Assembly: GCA_902462495.1 (NCBI GenBank)
Contig: CABQCC010000007.1
Span: 1 to 27,754 of the forward strand
Length of the DNA stretch: 27,754 nucleotides
DNA from: an uncultured Eubacterium sp.
GTDB lineage: Bacteria; Bacillota; Clostridia; Oscillospirales; Acutalibacteraceae
Reading direction: 5' to 3'
Numbering within the stretch: position 1 is the first letter of the stretch; each line of letters begins with the position of its first letter. Made by a program: the position numbers and the translations under genes. This document shows, piece by piece, positions 1-7,079 of this stretch. The notes beneath the pieces were generated by a model that saw only the letters and a list, made by a program, of their open reading frames with translations, was not told the origin of the DNA and did no database searches.

Positions 1-355
1 GATTCCTCAACAGAAAGTCACTCACATCATTTTAGGCTTGCCGAACGAAAGCAAGGACGATATGCTTAAAAGCGTTGAATATGCGTGCAAAGTCACTGAT
101 GGAATAAAGCTTCAACTGCTTCACATTCTCAAAGGCACAGACCTTGCAAAAGATTATGAACAAGGCAAATTTAAGGTGCTGACATTGGAGCAGTACACAG
201 AGATAATAAAGGAATGTGTACAAATCATTCCTGAAAATGTGGTTATTCACCGCCTGACGGGTGACGGAGCAAAAAAAGACCTGATTGCTCCCCTCTGGTC
301 AGCAGATAAAAAAACAGTGCTCAACACAATAAATCGAGCACTGAACGAAGTATAA
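1..355 (+). CDS. Radical SAM protein, YhcC/TIGR01212-like, C-terminal fragment
   Basis: This is the 3' end of a host gene cut by the window edge; the reading frame is open from base 2, so the true start lies outside. The visible part begins with a VTHIILGLPNES motif followed by D-M-L-K-S and ends with an IIPENVVIHRLTGDG segment. Both are characteristic of the YhcC family of radical SAM proteins. The cluster-binding cysteines would lie upstream and cannot be seen. Family members bind a 4Fe-4S cluster and S-adenosylmethionine; the exact reaction is not established. It ends 43 bases before a broken HTH gene. It marks the left chromosomal flank of the prophage. Confidence 0.82.
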   Translation, partial: IPQQKVTHIILGLPNESKDDMLKSVEYACKVTDGIKLQLLHILKGTDLAKDYEQGKFKVLTLEQYTEIIKECVQIIPENVVIHRLTGDGAKKDLIAPLWSADKKTVLNTINRALNEV

Positions 356-397
356 AACACATATGCATATTAGCAAAAAGGAATAAGGTATAATTCT

Positions 398-568
398 ATG
401 ACAATAAAAGAGGCACGACAGCAAGTTAATTTAACACAAAAGGCTTTGTCAGAATGGCTCGAAATCCCCAAGCGCACTATAGAGGATTGAGAACGAGGAG
501 CGAGAAAATGTCCTGAATGGTGTGAAAAATTGCTTGTCGAAAAAATCTTGACTTACAAAAACGACTAA
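398..568 (+). pseudogene. Broken small XRE/HTH gene, paralogue of the gene at 1107
   Basis: Read through, the frame gives a 56-aa helix-turn-helix protein of the same length as the one at 1107-1277. It starts MTIKEARQQVNLTQKALSEW and ends KLLVEKILTYKND. At 488-490 the conserved Trp codon after RTIE(D/N) is TGA, where the paralogue has TGG, so only a 30-aa fragment would be made. Everything after the stop remains in frame and well conserved, so the damage looks recent. It sits outside attL and is followed at once by a terminator. Readthrough or a sequencing error at one base cannot be excluded. Confidence 0.75.
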
Positions 569-570
569 AA

Positions 571-606
571 AAGGTATCTTCAATGAAAATTGAAGATACC
601 TTTTTT
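571..606 (+). terminator. Rho-independent terminator after the broken HTH gene
   Basis: A perfect 12-bp stem (GGTATCTTCAAT, 573-584, pairing with 589-600) closes on a GAAA tetraloop. It is followed by six T (601-606), and the A-run before the stem extends the pairing. It starts 4 bases after the HTH frame stops. Confidence 0.9.
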
Positions 607-676
607 GGTGCACCTGACCAGCAATATGTATTTTAAAGTGCCTAAATAAAGGGATTTTCAATCGTATATAAATGCA

Positions 677-691
677 ATGACTGCACTTTGA
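677..691 (+). other. attL: Candidate attL core (15-bp direct repeat)
   Basis: ATGACTGCACTTTGA is repeated exactly at 27626-27640, just past the integrase. A second TGACTGCA follows at 689-696, on the phage side. The site is between a host terminator and the first phage promoter and not inside a tRNA. Confidence 0.62.
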
Positions 692-753
692 CTGCACTTT
701 TGAAGTTTTTACAAGAACTTTTCAAAAAAAGCAAAAAACTTTGAAAAAAAGTA

Positions 754-782
754 TTGACTTGCCACCATTTTGGTGGTATAAT
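754..782 (+). promoter_or_regulatory. Promoter with a palindromic operator between -35 and -10
   Basis: TTGACT (754-759), 17-bp spacer, TATAAT (777-782). The spacer is almost filled by a perfect palindrome, CCACCA-TTT-TGGTGG (762-776). A protein bound there would block RNA polymerase. It drives the 48-aa gene at 823, whose ribosome site GGAG is near 811. Confidence 0.8.
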
Positions 783-822
783 ATAATCACAGTCAAGGGA
801 ATGACAGAAAGGAGTTATCAAA

Positions 823-969
823 ATGTCGTTTAATCAAGAAAGAGAGGAAAACAATGAATTGACCACAAAGGAAATTTCAAGGTTAATTGATTGGCTAAAA
901 TCTAAAGGCTTCGGCTTAGATGAAATCGAAGACTGTATAGATACAATCTCAAAAGAAAAAAGCGAGTAA
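823..969 (+). CDS. 48-aa acidic protein, probable prophage cargo gene
   Basis: The frame opens with ATG preceded by AAAGGAG at the proper distance and by a near-consensus promoter, and is closed by a terminator, so it is a complete single-gene transcription unit. The product is charged and acidic, with a Glu/Asn-rich N-terminus (SFNQEREENNEL). A predicted helical body follows (TKEISRLIDWLKSKGFG, then LDEIEDCIDTISKE). I do not recognise the family. It lies between attL and the endolysin, opposite in direction to the late genes, which is where cargo genes expressed in the lysogen usually sit. Possible roles include a small antitoxin-like or regulatory partner of the HTH protein downstream, but nothing in the sequence proves this. 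Confidence 0.72.
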   Translation: MSFNQEREENNELTTKEISRLIDWLKSKGFGLDEIEDCIDTISKEKSE

Positions 970-988
970 CCCTCAACAGAAACTCGCA

Positions 989-1024
989 ACAGTGAAAGCA
1001 CTACCCTTGCGGTGCTTTCTCTGT
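989..1024 (+). terminator. Terminator after the 48-aa gene
   Basis: Stem GAAAGCAC (994-1001) / GTGCTTTC (1012-1019) with a 10-base loop, extended outward by ACAG/CTGT across a T-T mismatch. The T-tract is weak, so this may be a partial terminator. Confidence 0.7.
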
Positions 1025-1106
1025 AACTTTATTATAAGCAAGGATAAAGAAAAAATCAAGAAAAAATTATAAAAAACTATCTTTATAGAAAATGAGGTCA
1101 CAAACT

Positions 1107-1277
1107 ATGACTGTAAAAGAAGCAAGACAACAAGTAGGATTAACTCAAAAAGCATTATCTGAATGGCTTGACATACCCAAACGGACTATTGAAAATTGGG
1201 AAGACGGGAAAAGTGCTCCAAAGCCTTGGATTGAAAAACTGCTTGTTGAAAAAATTTTGACTTACAAAAGCAAATAA
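1107..1277 (+). CDS. Small XRE-family helix-turn-helix protein
   Basis: The 56-aa product is essentially one XRE/Cro-type DNA-binding domain. An N-terminal helix (MTVKEARQQVGL) is followed by TQKALSEWLDIPKRTIENWE, which is the turn and recognition helix, then a basic tail ending ILTYKSK. A further ATG exists at 1092 in frame. I chose 1107 because the broken paralogue at 398 starts at the equivalent Met and GAGG lies 9 bases before it. It has no sensor or dimerisation domain, so it probably acts as a dimer on a short inverted repeat. The palindrome at 762-776 is a nearby candidate target, though this is inference. It is convergent with the endolysin and shares a bidirectional terminator. Confidence 0.78.
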   Translation: MTVKEARQQVGLTQKALSEWLDIPKRTIENWEDGKSAPKPWIEKLLVEKILTYKSK

Positions 1278-1284
1278 AAAACAA

Positions 1285-1328
1285 AAGCCTACCGCACAAC
1301 GAATTGAAGTGCGATAGGCTTCTTTTTT
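1285..1328. terminator. Bidirectional terminator between the HTH gene and the late operon
   Basis: Stem AAGCCTA-C-CGCAC (1285-1297) / GTGCG-A-TAGGCTT (1309-1321). T-rich runs follow on both strands: plus 1321-1328, minus through the A-run at 1275-1288. It serves two convergent units: the HTH gene and the endolysin end of the late operon. Confidence 0.9.
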
Positions 1329-1980
1329 ACGGCTTTACAAGTTTACCCTTTTTAAGCAACGCAAGTAATCTGCCGTTCTGCTCGGCTGTGCCCTTGTAGT
1401 CCTTAACCTTATTCTTAATGGCAATTTTCTTGCGATACGCAAAATCACTCTTTACACCGACCGCTTCCAAAGCATCAACAAGGCTGTCGCTTGTTCCTTT
1501 GTATGCCTTGAAATAAACGGTTTTTGTGCTTTGGATAGGCTTTTTCTTTTCTGCACCGATATTAGTTTGATTTTTCGGTCGCAGAACGCCCAAAAACGAA
1601 TTATAACTATGCTTGATTAATGTCATAGGCTCGTGCTTCGCTTTCGGGAAATTTTGGTCGTAAGAATAGAAATAAGAGGTTGTTCCCTCGCCTGTCGCAA
1701 CGGAAATGTGACCGTGACCGCTTCTCGATGTGAACACGCAAAGGTCGCCCTTTTTCGGGATAAACTCCGCCGTGTTGTCAATCCATTTAAAATTCTTTGT
1801 GAGGTACTCACTCGTTTTACGCTTGTTGTAATATTCAATAGCGTTGCCGATACTCTGCGGTGTTATGCCAAGCACATTTTTGATATAATGCTTTGCAAGG
1901 TCAACACACTGCACACCGTATGTGCCGTCGTAGTCGATACCCCTGCCGATGTTTTGCTTTACCCATTTTTCATAAGTCAT
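1327..1980 (-). CDS. Endolysin with CHAP domain and small C-terminal binding module
   Basis: The enzyme cuts bacterial peptidoglycan at the end of infection. The N-terminal CHAP domain covers about residues 5-135. It has the catalytic Cys25 in GVQCVDLA and the catalytic His91 in SGHGHISVATG, the usual spacing for CHAP amidases/endopeptidases. A lysine-rich linker (about 143-150) leads to a roughly 65-aa module (YFKAYKGTSDSLVDALEAVG...RLLALLKKGKL). That module resembles the small wall-binding domain found at the end of clostridial phage and cell-wall amidases. There is no signal peptide, so it needs the holin. Its ATG overlaps the stop of the 56-aa gene upstream (ATGA), and it is the last late gene before the terminator. 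Confidence 0.9.
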   Translation of the reverse strand: MTYEKWVKQNIGRGIDYDGTYGVQCVDLAKHYIKNVLGITPQSIGNAIEYYNKRKTSEYLTKNFKWIDNTAEFIPKKGDLCVFTSRSGHGHISVATGEGTTSYFYSYDQNFPKAKHEPMTLIKHSYNSFLGVLRPKNQTNIGAEKKKPIQSTKTVYFKAYKGTSDSLVDALEAVGVKSDFAYRKKIAIKNKVKDYKGTAEQNGRLLALLKKGKLVKP

Positions 1981-2147
1981 AACAATCTTCCTTTCTCGTT
2001 AATGTGGAAATCAATTTCTTCTTTCTGCTCTGTTCTCATAATCCTTTGCCGTTCCATTTCAGCTTTGTATTTCAAATACTTTTTGCAATCGGAATGGCAA
2101 CCGACTTTTCGGTCAGAGCATCCCTTGCACGGAACCTTTGGTATCAT
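1977..2147 (-). CDS. 56-aa Cys-rich protein between holin and endolysin
   Basis: A short gene filling the whole gap between holin and endolysin, with ATGA overlaps at both ends (2144-2147 and 1977-1980), so translation is coupled. The N-terminal third has a zinc-finger-like pattern: Cys7, Cys10, Cys17 and Cys21 in PCKGCSDRKVGCHSDCKKY. The rest is a charged helix (KAEMERQRIMRTEQKEEIDF). Similar small CxxC proteins occur next to holins in clostridial phages, but no function is established. Its position suggests a lysis-cassette accessory. A single zinc-binding knuckle is inferred from cysteine spacing only. Confidence 0.8.
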   Translation of the reverse strand: MIPKVPCKGCSDRKVGCHSDCKKYLKYKAEMERQRIMRTEQKEEIDFHINEKGRLL

Positions 2148-2578
2148 TTTCGGTCGCTCGTTTCTTTGTTCTTATTGCGGATTTGAATTAAAATATTTTT
2201 TAGCTTATCAGGCACAGGCAGAAATTCGGCTACATTTTCCAAAATCGAAATTCCCTCGTTGCACAAGTAAAATACAATAACAACCTCACGCAACGGATTA
2301 TAATCATTCAACGCAGGCATAATCTCTGCCACAACCTTTTGAATAATTACCGCCACAGCGATTACAACAAAAATCAAAATCTTCTTCAAAATTCCCTTAT
2401 AACCGATTTCACTTGATAATGTTTTTGTCATAACCCCACGAATAATGCCTGTGACATAATCTAAAACAACAAGTGCAATCAAAGCCTTTAATATCACATC
2501 TATGCCTCCGAATAAAAATGTAAAAATGCCGCCAACGACGCCACCTATAATGCTTACAGGATTTAAAAACTTACTCAT
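2144..2578 (-). CDS. Holin, phage_holin_4 (TIGR01593-like) family
   Basis: A 144-aa membrane protein that would form the membrane lesion releasing the endolysin. It has three clear hydrophobic segments: VSIIGGVVGGIFTFLFGGID, ILKALIALVVLDYVTGIIRG and ILIFVVIAVAVIIQKVVAEI. The middle one carries the D-Y-x-T-G motif typical of this holin family, and the C-terminus is charged (KLKNILIQIRNKNKETSD). The longest frame starts 6 codons earlier, but ATG at 2578 is preceded by GTGAGGA and is preferred. It overlaps the end of the 79-aa gene upstream by 8 bases and couples to the Cys-rich gene downstream. Confidence 0.9.
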   Translation of the reverse strand: MSKFLNPVSIIGGVVGGIFTFLFGGIDVILKALIALVVLDYVTGIIRGVMTKTLSSEIGYKGILKKILIFVVIAVAVIIQKVVAEIMPALNDYNPLREVVIVFYLCNEGISILENVAEFLPVPDKLKNILIQIRNKNKETSDRK

Positions 2579-2810
2579 AATATTCCTCACTTTCAATTAT
2601 TTCTTCTTCTGTTGTCGGTTCTATCTTTGGAGTTTCACATAATTCCCACTCCAGAGCAGTCGTTAATCTGTAAGAATACCCCTCTGGTGCTTCGGGGCGG
2701 TTGTTAATCGTTTCGAGAATACTGTTGTATTCCTTTTCAGTTATTTCTTCACCGCCTGAACCTGTGCCAATACCTACAATGTATTTATCATTTATGAATT
2801 TATAAAACAT
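2571..2810 (-). CDS. Small acidic tail/lysis-junction protein
   Basis: A 79-aa protein of a type commonly found between tail fibre genes and the holin in Firmicutes phages. The N-terminus is beta-like (MFYKFINDKYIVGIGTGSGG). Then come EEITEKEYNSILETI, the motif RPEAPEGYSYRLTTALEWEL, and a strongly acidic tail (EPTTEEEIIESEEYYE). It starts at an ATG with AGGAG 7-8 bases upstream. It may be a minor structural or fibre-associated component. I know of no firm function for this family. Confidence 0.7.
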   Translation of the reverse strand: MFYKFINDKYIVGIGTGSGGEEITEKEYNSILETINNRPEAPEGYSYRLTTALEWELCETPKIEPTTEEEIIESEEYYE

Positions 2811-2821
2811 ATAAAATCTCC

Positions 2822-3391
2822 TTAAAATTTAATCTGTAGCCACACAATCGGGTGCCCTGCAATATACGGATAGTCATCTCTTAGTGAACGCAATTGGAAT
2901 CCTCGTTTGTCGAACAAATAATCATCAGCCACATTATCAGTTACCGAACCGGCTATTTGAACTGAAGAAGTATAATAGCTGGTAGTAGTCGATTTTTTTC
3001 TAACATAGTTACATCCCCAGCAGTTATACCGCGGATATGAAACAGGATTAGCGATAGAAGTGCCATATACAAATGCACTCAAAAAGCTCACCCCAGCAAT
3101 TTCAGCATCAGTCATCGCATAAGGCTGGTAGAAAAAAACCAAATCAGGCTTAACAGGTATTCCGTTTTCATCACTTCCCAAAGCGAAATTAATTCGAGGA
3201 AAGTTTTGTGTTGTAATATTCTCCGATGGAGTGAAAACTCCGCTTGCAAACTTACTTTTCAACGGAATTATTCCGTTGATAATGTCCGTCAGTTCGCCCT
3301 TTGTCGCTGATGTTTTGTCAACGCTTCCATTTGCCCCGATGATTGCGTTTGCAAGGCTGTCAAGAGCGGTTTTATTTTCGATAATCATCAT
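2822..3391 (-). CDS. Probable tail fibre tip / receptor-binding protein
   Basis: The 189-aa product begins with a short helical segment (ALDSLANAIIGANGSVDKTSATKGELTD split over about residues 9-38). It then becomes a beta-rich C-terminal region (about 45-189) full of aromatic, Ser and Thr residues, with two cysteines in YNCWGCNY. The start overlaps the stop of the collagen-like fibre gene (ATGA, 3388-3391), and it is the last structural gene before the lysis cassette. That suggests the distal, host-contacting part of the fibre. No fold was recognised from the sequence alone, so receptor binding is inferred from position. Confidence 0.6.
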   Translation of the reverse strand: MMIIENKTALDSLANAIIGANGSVDKTSATKGELTDIINGIIPLKSKFASGVFTPSENITTQNFPRINFALGSDENGIPVKPDLVFFYQPYAMTDAEIAGVSFLSAFVYGTSIANPVSYPRYNCWGCNYVRKKSTTTSYYTSSVQIAGSVTDNVADDYLFDKRGFQLRSLRDDYPYIAGHPIVWLQIKF

Positions 3392-4263
3392 TGAGCATCA
3401 CCCCCACCGTAAGTTGTCGAAACACTTGCCATAGGAATATCAAGCTGAAGCATTCCGTCAGCAAATTTCAAGCCGTTACCAACTGCCGAATTGTCAATCT
3501 TGTTGGGCACAGAAGTAATAGCATCAAGCTGTTCTTTAGAGAGTTTGTCCTGCTTCCCGTCAATCTGCTCTTTAATCGCTGTGTCATCATAATTCACAAG
3601 AGCGCCAAGTTTCTTTTTTTCAGCAGAGGTGAAGTTGTTATCCGTATGGATATAGTTTTCATCTGATACGAAATTGCTGTCGTTTTCAAGCTCACTTGTT
3701 TTTGTAGGCAATTTGACTTTTTGAGCAATTTCAGTTTTGTCGACATCAGTCAAAATGTAGCTGTCGCCTTTTTGTCCCTTTGGTCCGGTTTTGCCTTGCG
3801 GACCTCTCAGCCCCTCCAACTGTTCAGGAGTAAAGTCACTGTATTTAAACGGCTCGCCTTTGTCACCTTTAAGTTGACCTGCTGCAATAGCATTGTCTAT
3901 TAAGGTGTAAATTTTCTCGGCTTCGCTTGCTGTTGGAGTATTCGATTCTGCTATTTGATTATTCCAACTACCTGCTGTAATCAAAACATCAACAGGCTCA
4001 GGCGAATATCGAAGAACAACATTGTCCGATTCGTCAACATCGACTGCATAAACCCCGATTTTGCATAACCCCTCGGTCAAGCAAGGTGTTAAGACTTTGC
4101 CTGACACAAAAAGGCTTTTTGAATTGTTAAAAGTAACAAAAGTTGTTAAGCCTTTGTAATCTTCGCTCAGTTCAACATCTATTAACACATCATTAAAAGC
4201 TCCGCTCATCAGTTTTTCTGCATCAACAAGCTGAACGGATTTTGTGTTTGCAACAATTTTCAC
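3388..4263 (-). CDS. Tail fibre / baseplate protein with collagen-like repeat
   Basis: A 291-aa fibre protein. Residues 1-100 resemble the BppU-like N-terminal attachment domain (LVDAEKLMSGAFNDVLIDVELSE and following beta strands). Residues about 133-167 hold collagen-like Gly-x-y triplets (GLRGPQGKTGPKGQKGD). A coiled or helical region follows, with the fibre motif YIHTDNNFTSAEKKKLGAL that is common in phage fibres. The C-terminus is Gly-rich. Translation starts at GTG directly after the upstream stop, with GGGGGGTGAAG as ribosome site. The collagen stretch should trimerise, giving a trimeric fibre attached to the baseplate. Confidence 0.75.
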   Translation of the reverse strand: MKIVANTKSVQLVDAEKLMSGAFNDVLIDVELSEDYKGLTTFVTFNNSKSLFVSGKVLTPCLTEGLCKIGVYAVDVDESDNVVLRYSPEPVDVLITAGSWNNQIAESNTPTASEAEKIYTLIDNAIAAGQLKGDKGEPFKYSDFTPEQLEGLRGPQGKTGPKGQKGDSYILTDVDKTEIAQKVKLPTKTSELENDSNFVSDENYIHTDNNFTSAEKKKLGALVNYDDTAIKEQIDGKQDKLSKEQLDAITSVPNKIDNSAVGNGLKFADGMLQLDIPMASVSTTYGGGDAQ

Positions 4264-5124
4264 TCACTTCACCCCCCGATTTGCGACAGCAAAATAATTA
4301 ACTCTAAGGGGATGACTCGAATCCGCTTCACCGATACTTGAAGAACGCACTGTTTTTAAGTTGATATAGAAAAGATTTTTTGCTGATTTAATACCAAAAT
4401 CAGTCACGAATGATTCTGAATTTCCGTAATAGTCCTCTACAGTCACACTAAGTGCCTTTGGTTCTTCAATTTTAAACAATGGCACAGTCACACTGCCGTC
4501 AGCCAAATTGAGAGGTTCATCAAGAATGACATATCCATATTCAAATTGAATTCCATTGCTAAGTTCGTAATATCGAACATTATTAACATCAGAAACGCTT
4601 TCATCTACAATTCCGATACAACCGTTAAGCACTTCTTTCAAAATTGAAGCTTTGGCACTTTCAAGGTTTTCAGCAATCGGCATCAGTGCTTGAGCCGATT
4701 CAACATTATAGCCTTTTAATTTAATACTTGCGAACGGAATGTCGGCAGTTGACGAACCGTCAAGAATCGAGCCGCTGACATCATAACTCGTTTCGGTCTT
4801 GATTTTCTTACTTTTCAAGCCAACGCTTTCAATGCCTGTTTCACTAATTTCATAATGAATGTAAACAAGCGCATAAGTCGTCTGACCGAGGATTCCGCCT
4901 GTAATCGTCATTTCTTCAGGCGCTTCGATTGATATATGACGCCCTTGACACATAAGTTCGCCTTTATTTATTCTGATTTTTTTCGAATCAATAACATCAA
5001 CCTGACATTTGTCGCCGACATCTAATATGTAATTTCCTTTACCGTGAAGAGCTGCGTTAAATCTGCCAACTTGACCGCTTGTAACATGCTCTGTCCCGGT
5101 ATGACCCGTTACCAAAGAAATCAT
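4264..5124 (-). CDS. Baseplate/upper fibre structural protein
   Basis: A 286-aa protein starting MISLVTGHTGTEHVTSGQVG. This N-terminus is typical of a conserved baseplate protein of Firmicutes siphophages that follows the Tal gene. It has Gly- and beta-rich segments (GELMCQGRHISIEAPEEMTITGG) and a helical stretch about 160-185. There are no transmembrane segments. Start ATG overlaps the Tal stop (5121-5124) and is preceded by GAGGTGGGAG. It probably joins the tail tip to the fibre encoded next. The specific fold is not certain. Confidence 0.7.
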   Translation of the reverse strand: MISLVTGHTGTEHVTSGQVGRFNAALHGKGNYILDVGDKCQVDVIDSKKIRINKGELMCQGRHISIEAPEEMTITGGILGQTTYALVYIHYEISETGIESVGLKSKKIKTETSYDVSGSILDGSSTADIPFASIKLKGYNVESAQALMPIAENLESAKASILKEVLNGCIGIVDESVSDVNNVRYYELSNGIQFEYGYVILDEPLNLADGSVTVPLFKIEEPKALSVTVEDYYGNSESFVTDFGIKSAKNLFYINLKTVRSSSIGEADSSHPLRVNYFAVANRGVK

Positions 5125-7079
5125 AGTTCTCCCACCTCGTATGACACCTCAACGGCGCCGTTTGAATTAATTTTCACAATTTTTTTTGTGATTTGTTTTC
5201 GTATAAAAATATTGCTCAACAGTTTGGTAGCACCGATAACATCCCCAATGTCATATTCTTGCTTTGCGTCAAACTTGACATCAACTTCATCTGTCGCCCA
5301 AAGCTCTTTGAGCTTTTCTATTCCACTTTTCACCAAAGTGGCGTACTTGTCTATGTACAGCTTGTAGAATTTTCCTCGCACAAAACTCGGAGGTGAATTT
5401 TTCTGTTCTGCCAAATAATAATTACCGCTTACGAATGTCGGTGCGCCGGTTGCAGAATTTTTTGAATAAACTTTTTGAGCGGAAAAAGACGGTGCAACTG
5501 AATTTGAAAATCTCGTATAATAAGTTCCGGGTTTCCATACCGCACCGCTTTTTGTCACTTTTAAAAAACTGCCGTTGATTTTTTGATAGTATTTATCAAA
5601 ATTTTCAGCCCACTTATTCGGTTTTTCATTCAAAACAGTATACTTTTTTTCGCTCGTTTTTTCATAAAATGCGCCTACTTTGAAAGACGGAGCTTTTGCC
5701 CCGGACAATTTAATGTATTTACCGCCTTTTTTTGCATAATAATTTGCAAAGCGACTATTCCAATTGCTTGGTTTCTTTTTAAGCGAAACATATTTTGCAA
5801 CTGTGCTCTGCTCATAATAAGCATTAAGCTTGAATTGAGGAATAACACCCTCGACAGGAATAAATTTACCTGCGCCATTTTTTCGATAATACTGAGAATA
5901 ATTTTCATTCCAATCGGTCGGTACTTTTGTCTGCACGGAATAGTAATAATTTGTTAAACCGCCGATTTCCTTATATTCTCCGGAAACGCCGTCGCTGTAA
6001 TACTCATAATAAGAATGATAGTTCTGCGCCCAGCTTGCAGGCTGCGCAGTAACAAGACTGAACGATTCAGCCTCTTTCCCCTCGACAGATTTATAATCTT
6101 CACCTTGCTTTAAAAAATATTTAGTGTAAGCGGATTCCCAATCTGCCGGTTTACTGTCCAAAGCAGAATATTTTGTGTTTTTTTCAAATTCTACATTTTT
6201 ATAGCCGTCATCCAAAGCGAAAAAGTAATCAGTGCAGTTTTCAGCCCAGTCGTTCGGTTGTTCCTGAAGCGCAATGTAATTCTCGGTAAGCTCTGCCGAT
6301 GAATAGTCATATGCTTGTGAAACTTCATCAAGTCCGAATAGCTTTTGCTTTTCCTTAGTCAAAATGTATTGCTCATTGCAATACGGTTCTTCAACTGTTG
6401 AAAAAGGCTGAATGCCGCCGTTCTCATCTGTGAATAGATGAATAACGGCACGATTTGATAAATCACCTCTGCCGAGGCACACAAGATGATTCACAGGATG
6501 AAATTGTTTTTTCACCGTCATTTCAACTACGGATGTGTCGAATTCTTCATCTTGTGAATAATCAATGTATTCAACTGCCGAAAGGTGGCACAATCCGTTT
6601 TGCCAGCGCATTTTTAATTTGCAAAACACCGAATTGAGCATTTGACAGATTCCTGAATAACCGTTAACATACCTGTCCACCTGGTAACCGCAGATTTCAA
6701 TTCCGCTTGGTTCACTTTCAGCAACAAAAATGTCACTTAATCCCAAAAGCGTAATAATTTGAGCAACGCAATCGTTCGCATCGCCGTAAAGCATTAAATA
6801 ATCGCCCTCGGGTTCGATGACTTTTGACGCCAAAATGCCGTGAAAGCTCCTGCCACTAAACACTTCGAGTCGGCTATTACTTGAAACTTCAACGCTGTCG
6901 ATGACTCCACCGTATTCGGTGTTTTCGATATAGATTACAGAACCCACTTCAAGTTCATAATCACCGTTATTCACCTGAAGCTCAAAATCGTTTTCATCGC
7001 TTCCGTAAGCCAAATCGAGGCTTCCGTTTAGGATTACGCCGACATCATCCATATCTTTGTTTGTATAAATTAAATCCAT
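5121..7079 (-). CDS. Tal-like tail tip protein with internal aromatic repeats
   Basis: The 652-aa protein follows Dit, the standard place for the tail-associated lysin or tail-tip hub. Residues 1-235 look like the gp27/gp37-like hub domains (MDLIYTNKDMDDVGVILNGS, YGGVIDSVEVSSNSRLEVFSG). Residues about 590-652 look like the closing hub strand region (VKFDAKQEYDIGDVIGATKL). Between them, about 268-575, lie six degenerate copies of a P-x-x-W...YY module (P-x-x-W at 275, 311, 347, 387, 437, 487). Three short P-[ST]-F-x6-Y units follow at 530, 547 and 564. No peptidase motif was seen, so it may be purely structural. The repeats look like a wall- or sugar-contacting insert, by inference. Confidence 0.75.
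   Translation of the reverse strand: MDLIYTNKDMDDVGVILNGSLDLAYGSDENDFELQVNNGDYELEVGSVIYIENTEYGGVIDSVEVSSNSRLEVFSGRSFHGILASKVIEPEGDYLMLYGDANDCVAQIITLLGLSDIFVAESEPSGIEICGYQVDRYVNGYSGICQMLNSVFCKLKMRWQNGLCHLSAVEYIDYSQDEEFDTSVVEMTVKKQFHPVNHLVCLGRGDLSNRAVIHLFTDENGGIQPFSTVEEPYCNEQYILTKEKQKLFGLDEVSQAYDYSSAELTENYIALQEQPNDWAENCTDYFFALDDGYKNVEFEKNTKYSALDSKPADWESAYTKYFLKQGEDYKSVEGKEAESFSLVTAQPASWAQNYHSYYEYYSDGVSGEYKEIGGLTNYYYSVQTKVPTDWNENYSQYYRKNGAGKFIPVEGVIPQFKLNAYYEQSTVAKYVSLKKKPSNWNSRFANYYAKKGGKYIKLSGAKAPSFKVGAFYEKTSEKKYTVLNEKPNKWAENFDKYYQKINGSFLKVTKSGAVWKPGTYYTRFSNSVAPSFSAQKVYSKNSATGAPTFVSGNYYLAEQKNSPPSFVRGKFYKLYIDKYATLVKSGIEKLKELWATDEVDVKFDAKQEYDIGDVIGATKLLSNIFIRKQITKKIVKINSNGAVEVSYEVGEL

Noticed and set aside
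604..620. TGGTGCACCTGACC resembles the reverse complement of a tRNA 3' end (GGTGCACCA).
   Set aside because: Only about 14 bases, no T-arm or rest of a tRNA. Could be an old integration scar, but it is too short to support.
1633..2280. Long plus-strand frame (215 aa) through endolysin and holin.
   Set aside because: Mirror of the endolysin and holin coding strands, no ribosome site, hydrophobic and Cys-rich composition of a shadow frame.
2822..4263. Possible diversity-generating system in the fibre genes.
   Set aside because: No reverse transcriptase and no template/variable repeat pair were found.
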